This document shows, piece by piece, positions 35,831 to 44,311 of a stretch of 64,000 nt of DNA. Every line of letters begins with the position of its first letter. Position 1 is the stretch's first letter. A model generated the notes under the pieces. That model did not search any database, had not been told where the DNA came from, and saw nothing but the letters and a program-made list of their open reading frames with translations. Where the stretch lies: NCBI GenBank assembly GCA_044228435.1, contig JBGAUW010000002.1, positions 124,001 to 188,000 on the forward strand, read 5' to 3'. Made by a program: the position numbers and the translations under genes. Origin of the DNA: Bog-950 sp044228435 (GTDB taxonomy: Bacteria; Bacteroidota; Bacteroidia; Chitinophagales; LD1).

Positions 35831-36119
35831 AATATGGATTTTTGAGTAATAATAATAAACGTAAACAAATACTAAATCCGGTTACCATACCAATTTTAAT
35901 TTCAATTTTGCGGTGTATTCAGAAGCCGAATGATGGAATGTTGGATTTTTCTATTCTTAACCTAAGTTGTCCGTTTCTGTATTTTGCTTTTCCGTAGTCA
36001 ATCGTCAGTCGTCCGGTATTTCGAATTTTGTATTTCTTAATTTCTGTATTGTCTAACGTCTTAAGTCTGTATTCGCCTTTGTTTGGTAATTGATTATTGG
36101 TTATTGATAATTTCGCCCT
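35831..36119. repeat. AT-rich spacer with gtcaatcgtcagtcgtc and tttcgaatttt words
   Basis: The spacer upstream of rarA carries caatcgtcagtcgtccggta near 36000 followed by tttcgaattttgtatttc-like words. No gene. The first motif is the same family as the direct repeats at 38134 and as a short stretch inside rarA. Confidence 0.55.
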
Positions 36120-37397
36120 ATGCTCCCTCCTCTTCCCGAACGCTTACGCCCTAAAACCATTGCCGAATTTGTTGGCCAGCAACACTTAATTGGCGAAGGC
36201 AAAGTGCTGCGCAAACTGATTGAGGGCGGCAACATACCCAGCATTATTTTTTGGGGCCCACCGGGGGTAGGTAAAACATCGCTGGCAAGGTTTATTGCCG
36301 AGCAGATTAACCTGCCTTTTTACCAGCTAAGCGCCATTGATAGCGGAGTTAAAGAAGTGCGCCGGGTAATAGATGAAGCGAATGCCAATGGCAAAGCCAT
36401 TTTGTTTATTGATGAGATACACCGCTTTAATAAAGCCCAGCAGGATGCTTTATTAGGGGCAGTTGAAAAGGGCACCATCATCCTGTTTGGCGCTACGACG
36501 GAGAATCCAAGCTTTGAGGTGATATCGGCTTTACTATCGCGCTGCCAGGTGTATGTGCTTAAGCCGTTGGAGCGTGAAGATTTGGAAAAGCTGCTAACCC
36601 ACGCCTTTAAAGATGACGAGGTGCTTAGCACCAAAAACATAGTGGTAAAAGAAACCGAAGCCCTGCTTAAATACAGCGGAGGTGATGCACGAAAACTACT
36701 GAATGTTTTGGAGTTGGTGGTGAATAGCATGGACAACAGACAATCGGCAACCGACAACCAACAACAGATTACCAACGAAACCGTAGAGCAGGTTATACAG
36801 CAAAAAATGGCCATTTACGATAAGAGTGGCGAGCAGCATTACGATATTATTTCGGCCTTCATAAAATCTATTCGCGGCAGCGACCCGAATGCTGCGGTAT
36901 ACTACCTGGCACGTATGATAGCCGGTGGCGAAGACCCAAAGTTTATTGCCCGCAGGCTTTTAATACTGGCCAGTGAAGATATTGGTAACGCTAACCCAAA
37001 TGCGCTGCTGTTGGCTACCAGTTGCTTTCAGGCAGTTACTATGATTGGCTACCCCGAGTGCCGCATTATACTTTCGCAAACCGTTATTTACTTAGCCAGC
37101 TCGGCCAAAAGCAATGCATCTTACATGGCTATAAACGATGCCATGGATTTGGTAAACCGCACCGGCGACCTTTCGGTGCCGCTGCATATTCGCAACGCAC
37201 CTACCAAACTGATGAAGGATTTAGATTATGGTAAAGATTATAAATACGCACACGGCTACGAAGGCAACTTTGCCGAACAGGAGTTTCTGCCCGAAAAAAT
37301 TAAAGGCACCAAACTATACGAACCTGGCAACAATGCCCGCGAAGCCGAACTAAGGGCGAATTTGAAGAAGTTATGGAAAGCAAAATACGGATACTAA
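36120..37397 (+). CDS. rarA: Replication-associated recombination protein A (RarA/MgsA)
   Basis: A 425-residue AAA+ ATPase of the RarA/Mgs1/WRNIP1 family that acts at stalled replication forks. Walker A GPPGVGKT (46-53), Walker B ILFIDEIHR (94-102), sensor 1 GATTENPSFE, and the RarA tetramerisation domain SEDIGNANPNALLLA and APTKLMKDLDYGKDYKYAH are present. Between the lid and the tetramer domain there is a Gln/Asn-rich stretch, NSMDNRQSATDNQQQITN (about 202-219), longer than usual and made of bases like the neighbouring intergenic repeats. Catalytic parts are intact. Confidence 0.95.
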   Translation: MLPPLPERLRPKTIAEFVGQQHLIGEGKVLRKLIEGGNIPSIIFWGPPGVGKTSLARFIAEQINLPFYQLSAIDSGVKEVRRVIDEANANGKAILFIDEIHRFNKAQQDALLGAVEKGTIILFGATTENPSFEVISALLSRCQVYVLKPLEREDLEKLLTHAFKDDEVLSTKNIVVKETEALLKYSGGDARKLLNVLELVVNSMDNRQSATDNQQQITNETVEQVIQQKMAIYDKSGEQHYDIISAFIKSIRGSDPNAAVYYLARMIAGGEDPKFIARRLLILASEDIGNANPNALLLATSCFQAVTMIGYPECRIILSQTVIYLASSAKSNASYMAINDAMDLVNRTGDLSVPLHIRNAPTKLMKDLDYGKDYKYAHGYEGNFAEQEFLPEKIKGTKLYEPGNNAREAELRANLKKLWKAKYGY

Positions 37398-37523
37398 AAT
37401 GATCCAATTAACCAATTATCAATTTTCAAACAAAGGCAGAAATGCAGGAATCGCGCCACACTAACGAGTAGAAAATTCCTTTATTCCGCATTTCACCCAA
37501 TTACCTTAATGCCCCGATAATCA

Positions 37524-37973
37524 ATGCCCATAAAAAACCAACTCCACTCCCTTTGTCTTGCTTACATAGAACAGCGCCTGGCAACAGCACAGCAAGCATT
37601 GGAAATGGCTAACAGCTCGGCTAATGAAGATACCAAAAGCAGCGCAGGCGATAAGTACGAAACCACCCGCGAGATGATACAGCAGGAGATTGATAAGCAC
37701 CAGGCAGCTATTGGCGAGGCAGTTAAGCAAAAGCAGTTTTTGCAACTTATAAACCCCGAAAGAAAAACCGAAGTAATACAACCCGGCAGTTTGGTAACCA
37801 CCGATAAAAACATCTTTTATATATCCATCAGCGCCGGTGCCTTAACCTTAAATGGCAATAAGTATATGGCCGTGGCTGCCTTCTCTCCTATCGGCCAGCA
37901 AATGATTGATAAAAAGGCAGGCGACAGCTTTACTTTCAATAATGTAAAGCATGAGATTAAGCAGGTGGAGTGA
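37524..37973 (+). CDS. GreA/GreB C-terminal-domain-like protein
   Basis: A 149-residue cytoplasmic protein. The N-terminal half is a coiled coil (QRLATAQQALEMA to QQEIDKHQAAIGEAV) and contains GDKYETTREM as in Gre-type hairpins; the C-terminal half (PGSLVTTDKNIFYISISAG, AFSPIGQQMIDKKAGDSFTF) is like the GreA/GreB C-terminal FKBP-like domain that docks on RNA polymerase. Such proteins are often mis-named 3-oxoacyl-ACP synthase. The acidic tip residues that trigger RNA cleavage in Gre factors are not evident, so it may be a Gre-like RNAP binder rather than a cleavage factor. Confidence 0.75.
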   Translation: MPIKNQLHSLCLAYIEQRLATAQQALEMANSSANEDTKSSAGDKYETTREMIQQEIDKHQAAIGEAVKQKQFLQLINPERKTEVIQPGSLVTTDKNIFYISISAGALTLNGNKYMAVAAFSPIGQQMIDKKAGDSFTFNNVKHEIKQVE

Positions 37974-37997
37974 AAAAATGCCGTTTTGAATGGAACG

Positions 37998-38080
37998 GTT
38001 CTATGGTTAACATTTCTTTATAAACAATTGATTACCAATACATATTTTTGAAACATGTTAACCTTGGTTAACCATAGAAC
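37998..38080. repeat. Inverted repeat gttctatggttaac with 55-base spacer
   Basis: Exact 14-base arms at 37998-38011 and 38067-38080; the inner gttaac is itself palindromic and appears again at 38057-38063. The long spacer makes a terminator unlikely; paired operator sites for a dimeric regulator, or remnant ends of a small element, are alternatives. Confidence 0.7.
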
Positions 38081-38133
38081 GAAGTGATTTTCAATCGTCA
38101 GCGGTCGGTAGTCAATAATGATGTATTTCTCAA

Positions 38134-38197
38134 TTGTCAATGGTCATCCGTCGATCGTCCTGTACTTGCATTTGTCAATGGTCAGCCGTCAACCGTC
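38134..38197. repeat. Two direct repeats of 26 bases, gtcaatggtca-ccgtc type
   Basis: Copies at 38134-38159 and 38172-38197 differ at three bases; a third, weaker copy is at about 38093-38118. They are built of the word gtcaatcgtcagtcgtc, shared with the spacer before rarA. The whole gap 37974-38350 has no gene. Confidence 0.65.
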
Positions 38198-38217
38198 ATG
38201 CATTCCGATATTTTTGC

Positions 38218-38225
38218 TATCTTTG
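38218..38225 (+). promoter_or_regulatory. Probable -7 promoter box for the helicase gene
   Basis: TATCTTTG matches TAnnTTTG fully and is followed by GCATCC. Transcription would begin near 38232, giving a leader of about 120 bases, long enough for the cold-responsive leader regulation seen with many DEAD-box genes; no specific structure was recognised. Confidence 0.5.
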
Positions 38226-38350
38226 CATCCAATGCTTCAACCATTTGCTTAGAACTTCTCCCCTTTGCAAATAAAAATCAAACCAATACTTCATTATCCG
38301 GCTGTCGCATTTCCTACTAACTATTATCAATCAACTTTTAACTTTTACCA

Positions 38351-39703
38351 ATGCCATTTGAGAAACTGAATATAATTGAACCTATTGTACGCGCCCTAAA
38401 ACACGAAGGCTATACCCAACCAACACCCATCCAGCAGCAGGCTATACCTGTAGTGCTAAACCACCGCGATTTATTGGGCTGCGCCCAAACCGGCACCGGT
38501 AAAACGGCTGCCTTTGCCATACCTATTTTACAGCACCTGGAAAATGCCGCTGCTACCCAAAAACACGTAGAGCAACACCGTGGCCATACCATTGTAAAAC
38601 CAATACAGGCCCTTATACTTACCCCTACCCGCGAGTTGGCTGTGCAAATAGGCGAAAGCTTTGCCAGCTACGGACGCCACTGCCACCAAAAGCATTTGGT
38701 AATATTTGGCGGTGTATCGCAACACTCGCAGGTAGAAACCCTTAAGCGTGGTGTAGATATTCTTATTGCAACACCAGGCCGCTTACTGGATTTAATGAAC
38801 CAGCGCTTTGTACACCTTAACCAGGTAAAAATGTTTGTGCTGGACGAAGCCGACCGTATGCTGGATATGGGCTTTATACACGATGTGCAGAAGGTAATTG
38901 CCAAGCTGCCATCTAAGCGCCAAACGCTGTTCTTTTCGGCTACCATGCCGCCCATCATTCAAAAGTTAGCCGATAGCATTTTGCACGAACCTGTTCGTGT
39001 AGAAGTAACACCACCATCATCTACCGTTGATAAAATTAAGCAAGAGCTCTATTACGTTACTAAAAACGATAAGCGCGCTTTGTTAATCCATATTTTAAAA
39101 GATGCGAGCATACAGCGTATGCTGGTATTTACCCGCACCAAACACGGTGCCGACCGCGTAATGCGCGACCTGGCCAAAACCGGCATTAAAGCCGCTGCCA
39201 TACATGGCAATAAATCGCAGAACGCGAGGCAGAATGCCCTTACCAATTTTAAAAGTGGCGAAATACGCGTATTGGTAGCTACCGATATTGCTGCCCGCGG
39301 AATTGATGTGGATAGCCTTAGCCATGTGCTAAATTACGAGTTACCCAACGTTCCCGAAACATACGTTCACCGCATTGGCCGTACCGGCCGTGCAGGCTTA
39401 AGCGGTGTGGCTATGTCGTTTTGCGATGCCGAAGAAAGAGCTTTTTTAAAGGATATACAGAAGGAAATTGGCAAACAATTACCGGTGGTAAGCGACCACC
39501 CATATCCTATGAGTGCAGATACCCCCTTTGTGCCCGCCGCGGCGGATAACCGTGGCAGAAAGCCACAGGGAAAATCGACCCACCACTATGGCGCAAAATC
39601 CTCATCTAAACCCGCCGGAGGAAACTCGCAAGGTGGCGGCGGAGGCAAGAAAAGCTGGGGTAAAAAGAAGAGTTGGTCAGGTAATGCTGGTAAGCCACAA
39701 TAG
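38351..39703 (+). CDS. DEAD-box RNA helicase, RhlE-type
   Basis: A 450-residue ATP-dependent RNA helicase with all motifs: Q motif TPIQQQAIP, I AQTGTGKT (45-52), Ia PTRELA, DEAD (165-168), SAT, and VI HRIGRTGR. The two RecA domains end near residue 370, followed by a flexible basic tail rich in Gly, Lys, Ser, Trp (GGGGKKSWGKKKSW) that should bind RNA. Class placement as RhlE follows the sequence of motif regions and the tail, though DbpA/SrmB types are not excluded. It likely acts in ribosome assembly or RNA decay. Confidence 0.93.
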   Translation: MPFEKLNIIEPIVRALKHEGYTQPTPIQQQAIPVVLNHRDLLGCAQTGTGKTAAFAIPILQHLENAAATQKHVEQHRGHTIVKPIQALILTPTRELAVQIGESFASYGRHCHQKHLVIFGGVSQHSQVETLKRGVDILIATPGRLLDLMNQRFVHLNQVKMFVLDEADRMLDMGFIHDVQKVIAKLPSKRQTLFFSATMPPIIQKLADSILHEPVRVEVTPPSSTVDKIKQELYYVTKNDKRALLIHILKDASIQRMLVFTRTKHGADRVMRDLAKTGIKAAAIHGNKSQNARQNALTNFKSGEIRVLVATDIAARGIDVDSLSHVLNYELPNVPETYVHRIGRTGRAGLSGVAMSFCDAEERAFLKDIQKEIGKQLPVVSDHPYPMSADTPFVPAAADNRGRKPQGKSTHHYGAKSSSKPAGGNSQGGGGGKKSWGKKKSWSGNAGKPQ

Positions 39704-39829
39704 TAGATTTGTAGGCTGTACTGTTTTTGCGCACAATTAACAATATCAACATTTATAATATTATGAAGTAGGTATTGAATTTGCACAATACGGGGCATAT
39801 ATTAGTGTAACCAAAAACCGCAGCTATCT

Positions 39830-40315
39830 ATGTTGACCGTGCACCGCTCAGAACCGTATCGCTTGCTATTAGTTGAAGATAACCCTGCCGAAGTTCGCCT
39901 GATGCAGGAGGCCATTAAAGAGGCTGATTTAGACGGAGATATTGAGCTGGATTATGCTTACGATGGTGAAGAGGCCGGTGAGATGCTGGACACGGCAAAA
40001 ATTATAGGTAAAAATTACGACCTGGTGTTAATGGACCTGAACATGCCTAAAGTGACCGGCAGAGAGGTGCTCGAAAAAATTAAAACCGACCCCGATTTAG
40101 AAGCTACCCCGGTAATAATTGTAACCAACAGCGACTACAAAAAAGACATGATTGAGTGCTACCGCCTGGGTGCTGATGGTTACCTGCAAAAGCCCGCCGA
40201 CTTTAAAAAATTAGTTGATTTCTTCTTCTCGGTAAAAGAGTCGATAAAAGTAAAGCACAAGCTTTCTATTTACTATATCGAGAAAGTATACGACGAGTTA
40301 AGAATGGCCGTTTAG
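39830..40315 (+). CDS. Single-domain response regulator (Rcp1-like)
   Basis: A 161-residue stand-alone receiver domain: acidic pair Glu16-Asp17, phospho-acceptor Asp69 (DLVLMDLNMPK), Thr99 (IIVTNSD) and Lys121 (GYLQKPADF). No output domain. Regulators of the Rcp1 type receive phosphate from bacteriophytochrome-like kinases; the four-PAS kinase at 5252 is a conceivable but distant partner. Its last 18 bases overlap tail-to-tail with the B12 ATPase gene, so both 3' ends share one stretch of DNA and no intergenic terminator fits there. Confidence 0.92.
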   Translation: MLTVHRSEPYRLLLVEDNPAEVRLMQEAIKEADLDGDIELDYAYDGEEAGEMLDTAKIIGKNYDLVLMDLNMPKVTGREVLEKIKTDPDLEATPVIIVTNSDYKKDMIECYRLGADGYLQKPADFKKLVDFFFSVKESIKVKHKLSIYYIEKVYDELRMAV

Positions 40316-41032
40316 TTCCTTAAACAACCTGCCCATTACATCCTGCCTGAAATTTTCACTGCGGTTAACCGCAATAAACTCCTTGTCTTCCGTCATTAAC
40401 CAGCAACCGGTGCAATACTCTAACGATGCTTCAATATCGTGTGTTGAGAGAATTACAATTTTATTCAGCTGTTTAGCTATAGAAGATAGCAACTGCAATA
40501 TTTCTTTCTTATTGCGGTAATCTAAAAAGGCCGTGGGCTCATCTAATATTATAACCGGTGTTTGCTGGCACAGGGCGCGGGCTATTAAAGCCTTTTGCTT
40601 TTCACCGTCGCTTATATGGTTAAACTGCTTGTGCTGCAGGGCGCTAATCTTCATTACATCAATCACCTTCTCAACTTCCTGCACATCGGCATCGCTTAGC
40701 TTACCCAGCCAATTAGTATAAGGCATACGGCCCAGGGCAATAAATTCCTTAACCGTTATATTATCTACAAAAACGCGCTCGGTTAAAACAATACTTAGCA
40801 GTTTAGCTCTGCCAGCGGCTGTAAGATTTTGTATCTGCTCCTCACCTATCGTTACACTTCCACTAACGCTGCTTTGCAGGCCGCTTAGGGTTCTAAGCAA
40901 TGTAGATTTACCTATACCATTTACCCCCAGCAAAGCAATCATTTCGCCCTGGCCGGCAGTAAACGAAATACCGGCAAAAACGACTTTATCGCTTCCGTAA
41001 CCAACGCTAAGATTATCCGCCTTTAGTTCCAT
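40298..41032 (-). CDS. btuD: Vitamin B12 ABC transporter ATP-binding protein BtuD-like
   Basis: A 244-residue ABC ATPase that powers B12 import through BtuC: Walker A GVNGIGKST (36-44), signature SDGEKQK, as in FecE/BtuD-type importers, Walker B VIILDEPTAFLD and the switch histidine in STHD. It is the last gene of the minus-strand operon begun at the cobalamin riboswitch, and its start codon abuts the btuC stop with no gap, so the two are translationally coupled. B12 specificity is inferred from the riboswitch and BtuB/BtuF neighbours. Confidence 0.9.
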   Translation of the reverse strand: MELKADNLSVGYGSDKVVFAGISFTAGQGEMIALLGVNGIGKSTLLRTLSGLQSSVSGSVTIGEEQIQNLTAAGRAKLLSIVLTERVFVDNITVKEFIALGRMPYTNWLGKLSDADVQEVEKVIDVMKISALQHKQFNHISDGEKQKALIARALCQQTPVIILDEPTAFLDYRNKKEILQLLSSIAKQLNKIVILSTHDIEASLEYCTGCWLMTEDKEFIAVNRSENFRQDVMGRLFKELNGHS

Positions 41033-42043
41033 TTACATTCTGCGTTTGCTAAGTATTATCCAAATAACTACCGGTGCGCCTAAAAGGGATGTAATGGCAT
41101 TTACAGGCAATATATTATCCGAACCGGGTGTCGCAGCTATTACATTGCATAAGCCGCAAATAACCGCTCCCATTAGTACACACGCCGGTATCAGTATTTT
41201 ATGGTCGGCTGTTTTAAACATCGAACGGGCAATATGCGGCACCGCCAAACCTACAAAACCAATAGGGCCGCAAAAGGCAGTAACACTACCTGCCAGTATA
41301 CTGGTGCAAAACACTATTAAAATTTTGGCCTGCCGTATATTAAGGCCCGAGCTAACCGCATAGGTATCGCCTAACAACAAAAGGTTTAAGGGCTTGGATA
41401 AGAAGAACGAAAAAACAATACCCAACAATACTGCCAGGGCCAGGTACACTATCTGCCCCGTATCTACATACCTAAAGCTGCCAAAGGTCCAAAGCACATA
41501 GCTTTTAAGGGCCTCGTTGCTGCTAAACGATTGCATAATTTCTATAAGCGCACTTATACCTCCGCCAATCATTAACCCGATTATTAAAATGGCGACCACA
41601 TCGTTTAACCTGAAAGAGATAAGAAAGTTAATGAGGAAGATAAGCACCGCACCGGTAGCCGCTGCCAGTATTATGCTCCAGCTGCTTAGCAGCCTTATTT
41701 CGGGCACACCAAATGCTGAAGCTGCTAATATAAACACAGCTACACCAAAACTAGCCCCGGCGCTTATACCCAACACATAGGGGCCTGCTACCGGGTTGCG
41801 AAACATAGTTTGCATTTGTAAACCGCTAACCGATAAGCCTGCCCCGGCCAGTAAAGCGGCCAGAGCCGCCGGCAGGCGCGATTGTAAAACAATATTGCTA
41901 AAAGCCTCGCTGCCGCCATTGCCACCCGCCAGCACATTAATTACCACCGGTAGCGGAATACTTACCGAGCCCAATAGCAGCTGCAGAAAAAAAACTGCAA
42001 CTACCAATACAGTAAGTGTTATAAAAAGCAGGGTGCGGTTCAA
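41033..42043 (-). CDS. btuC: Vitamin B12 ABC transporter permease BtuC-like
   Basis: A 336-residue polytopic permease of the FecCD/BtuC family with about ten membrane helices. Hallmarks are LPAALAALLAGAGLSVSG, GNPVAGPYVLGISAGASFG-type coupling region (seen as NPVAGPYVLG), and CGPIGFVGLAVPH. As a dimer it forms the channel taking B12 from the periplasmic BtuF across the inner membrane. Encoded between btuF (17 bases away) and btuD (abutting). Confidence 0.92.
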   Translation of the reverse strand: MNRTLLFITLTVLVVAVFFLQLLLGSVSIPLPVVINVLAGGNGGSEAFSNIVLQSRLPAALAALLAGAGLSVSGLQMQTMFRNPVAGPYVLGISAGASFGVAVFILAASAFGVPEIRLLSSWSIILAAATGAVLIFLINFLISFRLNDVVAILIIGLMIGGGISALIEIMQSFSSNEALKSYVLWTFGSFRYVDTGQIVYLALAVLLGIVFSFFLSKPLNLLLLGDTYAVSSGLNIRQAKILIVFCTSILAGSVTAFCGPIGFVGLAVPHIARSMFKTADHKILIPACVLMGAVICGLCNVIAATPGSDNILPVNAITSLLGAPVVIWIILSKRRM

Positions 42044-42060
42044 GATTACAGGGTATCGTG

Positions 42061-43275
42061 TTACTTCAATTTACGATAATAATACAACTTGTGGCCGGGC
42101 AAAAGTTCGGGGTGGAAAATAAAAATCATATCTGCCAAAATTTTGTCGGGGGTTATGGGTCCATTCTCCCAAAAATCGAAGCCGCCGCTGGGGGTATTGC
42201 GGTTGTCGTTATTAAAAACCTTGCCTGTTTTGTAGGCCTTAAAAAAAGAGTTCTTCTTATCGGCAGCCTTCACATCGGCAAGCGAACCTGCGAAACCATT
42301 GCACAGCCAGTACTCGGCATCGGCAGCTTTGGCATATACCGCCTCATAATCCAAATTCAAATTAAGCCCGTTATTGGCTTTGGCATCTTTCCATAAAAAG
42401 TCGGCACCGGCATCGGCTATCAGCTTAGCCATGTAATTATCGCCGCAGGGCATATACCAAATCTCTTTAAAAGGAATATTTACAAATACCGTTGGCTTGG
42501 TGGCTACATTCTTTACTTTCTCTTTCAGACTTAGGTAATTTGCTTCTATACCCGTAAAAACACTATCTGCTTCATACTCTCTGTCAAAAAAAGCGGCCGT
42601 AAACTTTAACCATTCCGCACGGGCCAGGGGCTCCTGCTCCATATAATCTAAATTCAATACTGCTTTTATATTTAAGCTGGTAAGCTTCGCTTTCATTTTA
42701 TCGCCACCGTCCCAACTGCCCGAGGTAATCACAAAAGCAGGGTTAAGTTGAACTATCTTTTCGTAGTTAAGCTCGTTCTGTCCAACATCGGCAATGGCAC
42801 CCTTCTTCACCCGCTCTACTATATCCTTACTATAAATCAGGTCCACGTTAGCCACCCCTGCAACAGAATCGGTAAGGCCTAATTGAGCCATGGTAGAGAT
42901 ATGATTGGTGCTAATGCAAACTACTTTACCCACAGGTGTATCAACTAAAACTGCCTCAGAGAAATCGGATGGCGCCAGTTTACCTTTAGGCACCAGCACA
43001 TACTGCACAATTATTTTCCCGGTATCTTTTAAATCTTTAACGGTAACAACTTTAAACCCATTGTAATAATCTACCGCAAAGCCTTTGGCATACTTAACCG
43101 GCAGCGAAGCAACCTTAGCACAATGAGGCCCGGTATGTTTTACCTGTGCTTTACCCCTACAGCTATGCAGGCCCAACGAAAAAGCACATACCAATAATAT
43201 AAGTACAATGGTATAGGGGTAACCCTTGCGGTTGCCCAACAAAAAACCACGCATAACAGGTATTTTCCTATTCAT
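42061..43275 (-). CDS. btuF: Vitamin B12 ABC transporter substrate-binding lipoprotein BtuF-like
   Basis: From ATG 43275 (TTG 43287 would add four residues) the protein has 404 residues. Signal and lipobox LHSC precede a type III periplasmic binding fold (ISTNHISTMAQLGL; EKIVQLNPAFVITSG; ILADMIFIFHPEL). It should collect B12 arriving through the outer membrane and deliver it to BtuCD. The stretch of about 80 residues before the binding fold is longer than in E. coli BtuF. Its start overlaps the end of the propeller gene, showing tight coupling. Confidence 0.88.
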   Translation of the reverse strand: MNRKIPVMRGFLLGNRKGYPYTIVLILLVCAFSLGLHSCRGKAQVKHTGPHCAKVASLPVKYAKGFAVDYYNGFKVVTVKDLKDTGKIIVQYVLVPKGKLAPSDFSEAVLVDTPVGKVVCISTNHISTMAQLGLTDSVAGVANVDLIYSKDIVERVKKGAIADVGQNELNYEKIVQLNPAFVITSGSWDGGDKMKAKLTSLNIKAVLNLDYMEQEPLARAEWLKFTAAFFDREYEADSVFTGIEANYLSLKEKVKNVATKPTVFVNIPFKEIWYMPCGDNYMAKLIADAGADFLWKDAKANNGLNLNLDYEAVYAKAADAEYWLCNGFAGSLADVKAADKKNSFFKAYKTGKVFNNDNRNTPSGGFDFWENGPITPDKILADMIFIFHPELLPGHKLYYYRKLK

Positions 43276-44311
43276 GAGTAAAAGCAAAATTACCGGCTAT
43301 AACCCCGGCGGTAAATGAATGAACAAGGCCTGCACTTTTATTGTACCGGTAAATGGCTGATGGCTGCACATAGTCCAGTGCATCGCTTATATAAACATCA
43401 TCTGTTGCGGGATCCACACCCATGCAGTAAATATTTTTACCGGTAGCATTAATAAAAGATACCTGCGGTAACTGGCTGCTGTTTATCGAAAAAGTAAATA
43501 CATCCTTATCGCTAAAAAACAAGTTCTCACCTGCTGCATCTATACACAAATTACCGGGATGGTGATTATACGAGGAATAGAAGAATGATTTTTGCTCAGC
43601 CAGATTACGGTCATAACAATAAAACCCGGCGTACAGACCAAGCGCGGTATCTTCATCCACAGCTACCCAAATGCGGTCAAGCTTATCTTTCGCTATACCA
43701 TTTACATCGCGCCCGCCAAAGGTAGTAGTATGCTGGGCTGTGTGTGTGGTTGGGTTTACCTTAAGCAGCGTAGCATAAGACCCGCTTACAAGGTCGTTTA
43801 TTTTTTGTTGCACAAAAATATCGTTACCGGCTTTTACTATGTTCTCCGTCCAACCTTCGGCAGCAATACTGGTTACAAGGTTTCCGGTTAGGTAGTTAAT
43901 AACCCATATCTTTTTGGCATACAGTTCAGTAACGTAAGCTATACTATCATTTACCGGGTAAAAACTTCTTGGCGAAGAACCCGCAATACTTATTGTTCTT
44001 ATTCTTTGAAAAGAAGGTAGCCTTACCACCTCAACTTTAGCAGAGTTATTTACCACTATGTAACCGGTAGAGTCCTGAATGAACATACTCTGCCCTACAT
44101 CGCCCAGCGAATACCCGTTAGAAGATTTAAATAAGTTGTTGCTTACTGCATTATCAGCCGGGTTATAAAAACTAACCTCTGCCTGCCCGAAATTAAACAG
44201 CCCCTCGTTAATTATATAAACTCCTTTTGCTGTAGGCAAAACGGGGTCTTGCTCTTTATGGCAAGAGGAGATGAACACAAAAAGAAAAAGCCAGATATAA
44301 TTTCTGTTCAT
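43268..44311 (-). CDS. BtuG-like beta-propeller surface lipoprotein
   Basis: A 347-residue lipoprotein (lipobox ISSC, Cys17) whose mature part is a WD/YncE-like propeller: GVYIINEGLFNFGQ, NNSAKVEVVRLP, ENIVKAGNDIFV, RDVNGIAKDKLDRIWVAV, and VYISDALDYVQPSAIYRY. In Bacteroides, BtuG propeller lipoproteins sit on top of the BtuB receptor, bind B12 very tightly and pass it down. The operon position between btuB and btuF and overlaps on both sides argue for the same role here. Identity as BtuG is by architecture and context. Confidence 0.85.
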   Translation of the reverse strand: MNRNYIWLFLFVFISSCHKEQDPVLPTAKGVYIINEGLFNFGQAEVSFYNPADNAVSNNLFKSSNGYSLGDVGQSMFIQDSTGYIVVNNSAKVEVVRLPSFQRIRTISIAGSSPRSFYPVNDSIAYVTELYAKKIWVINYLTGNLVTSIAAEGWTENIVKAGNDIFVQQKINDLVSGSYATLLKVNPTTHTAQHTTTFGGRDVNGIAKDKLDRIWVAVDEDTALGLYAGFYCYDRNLAEQKSFFYSSYNHHPGNLCIDAAGENLFFSDKDVFTFSINSSQLPQVSFINATGKNIYCMGVDPATDDVYISDALDYVQPSAIYRYNKSAGLVHSFTAGVIAGNFAFTHE

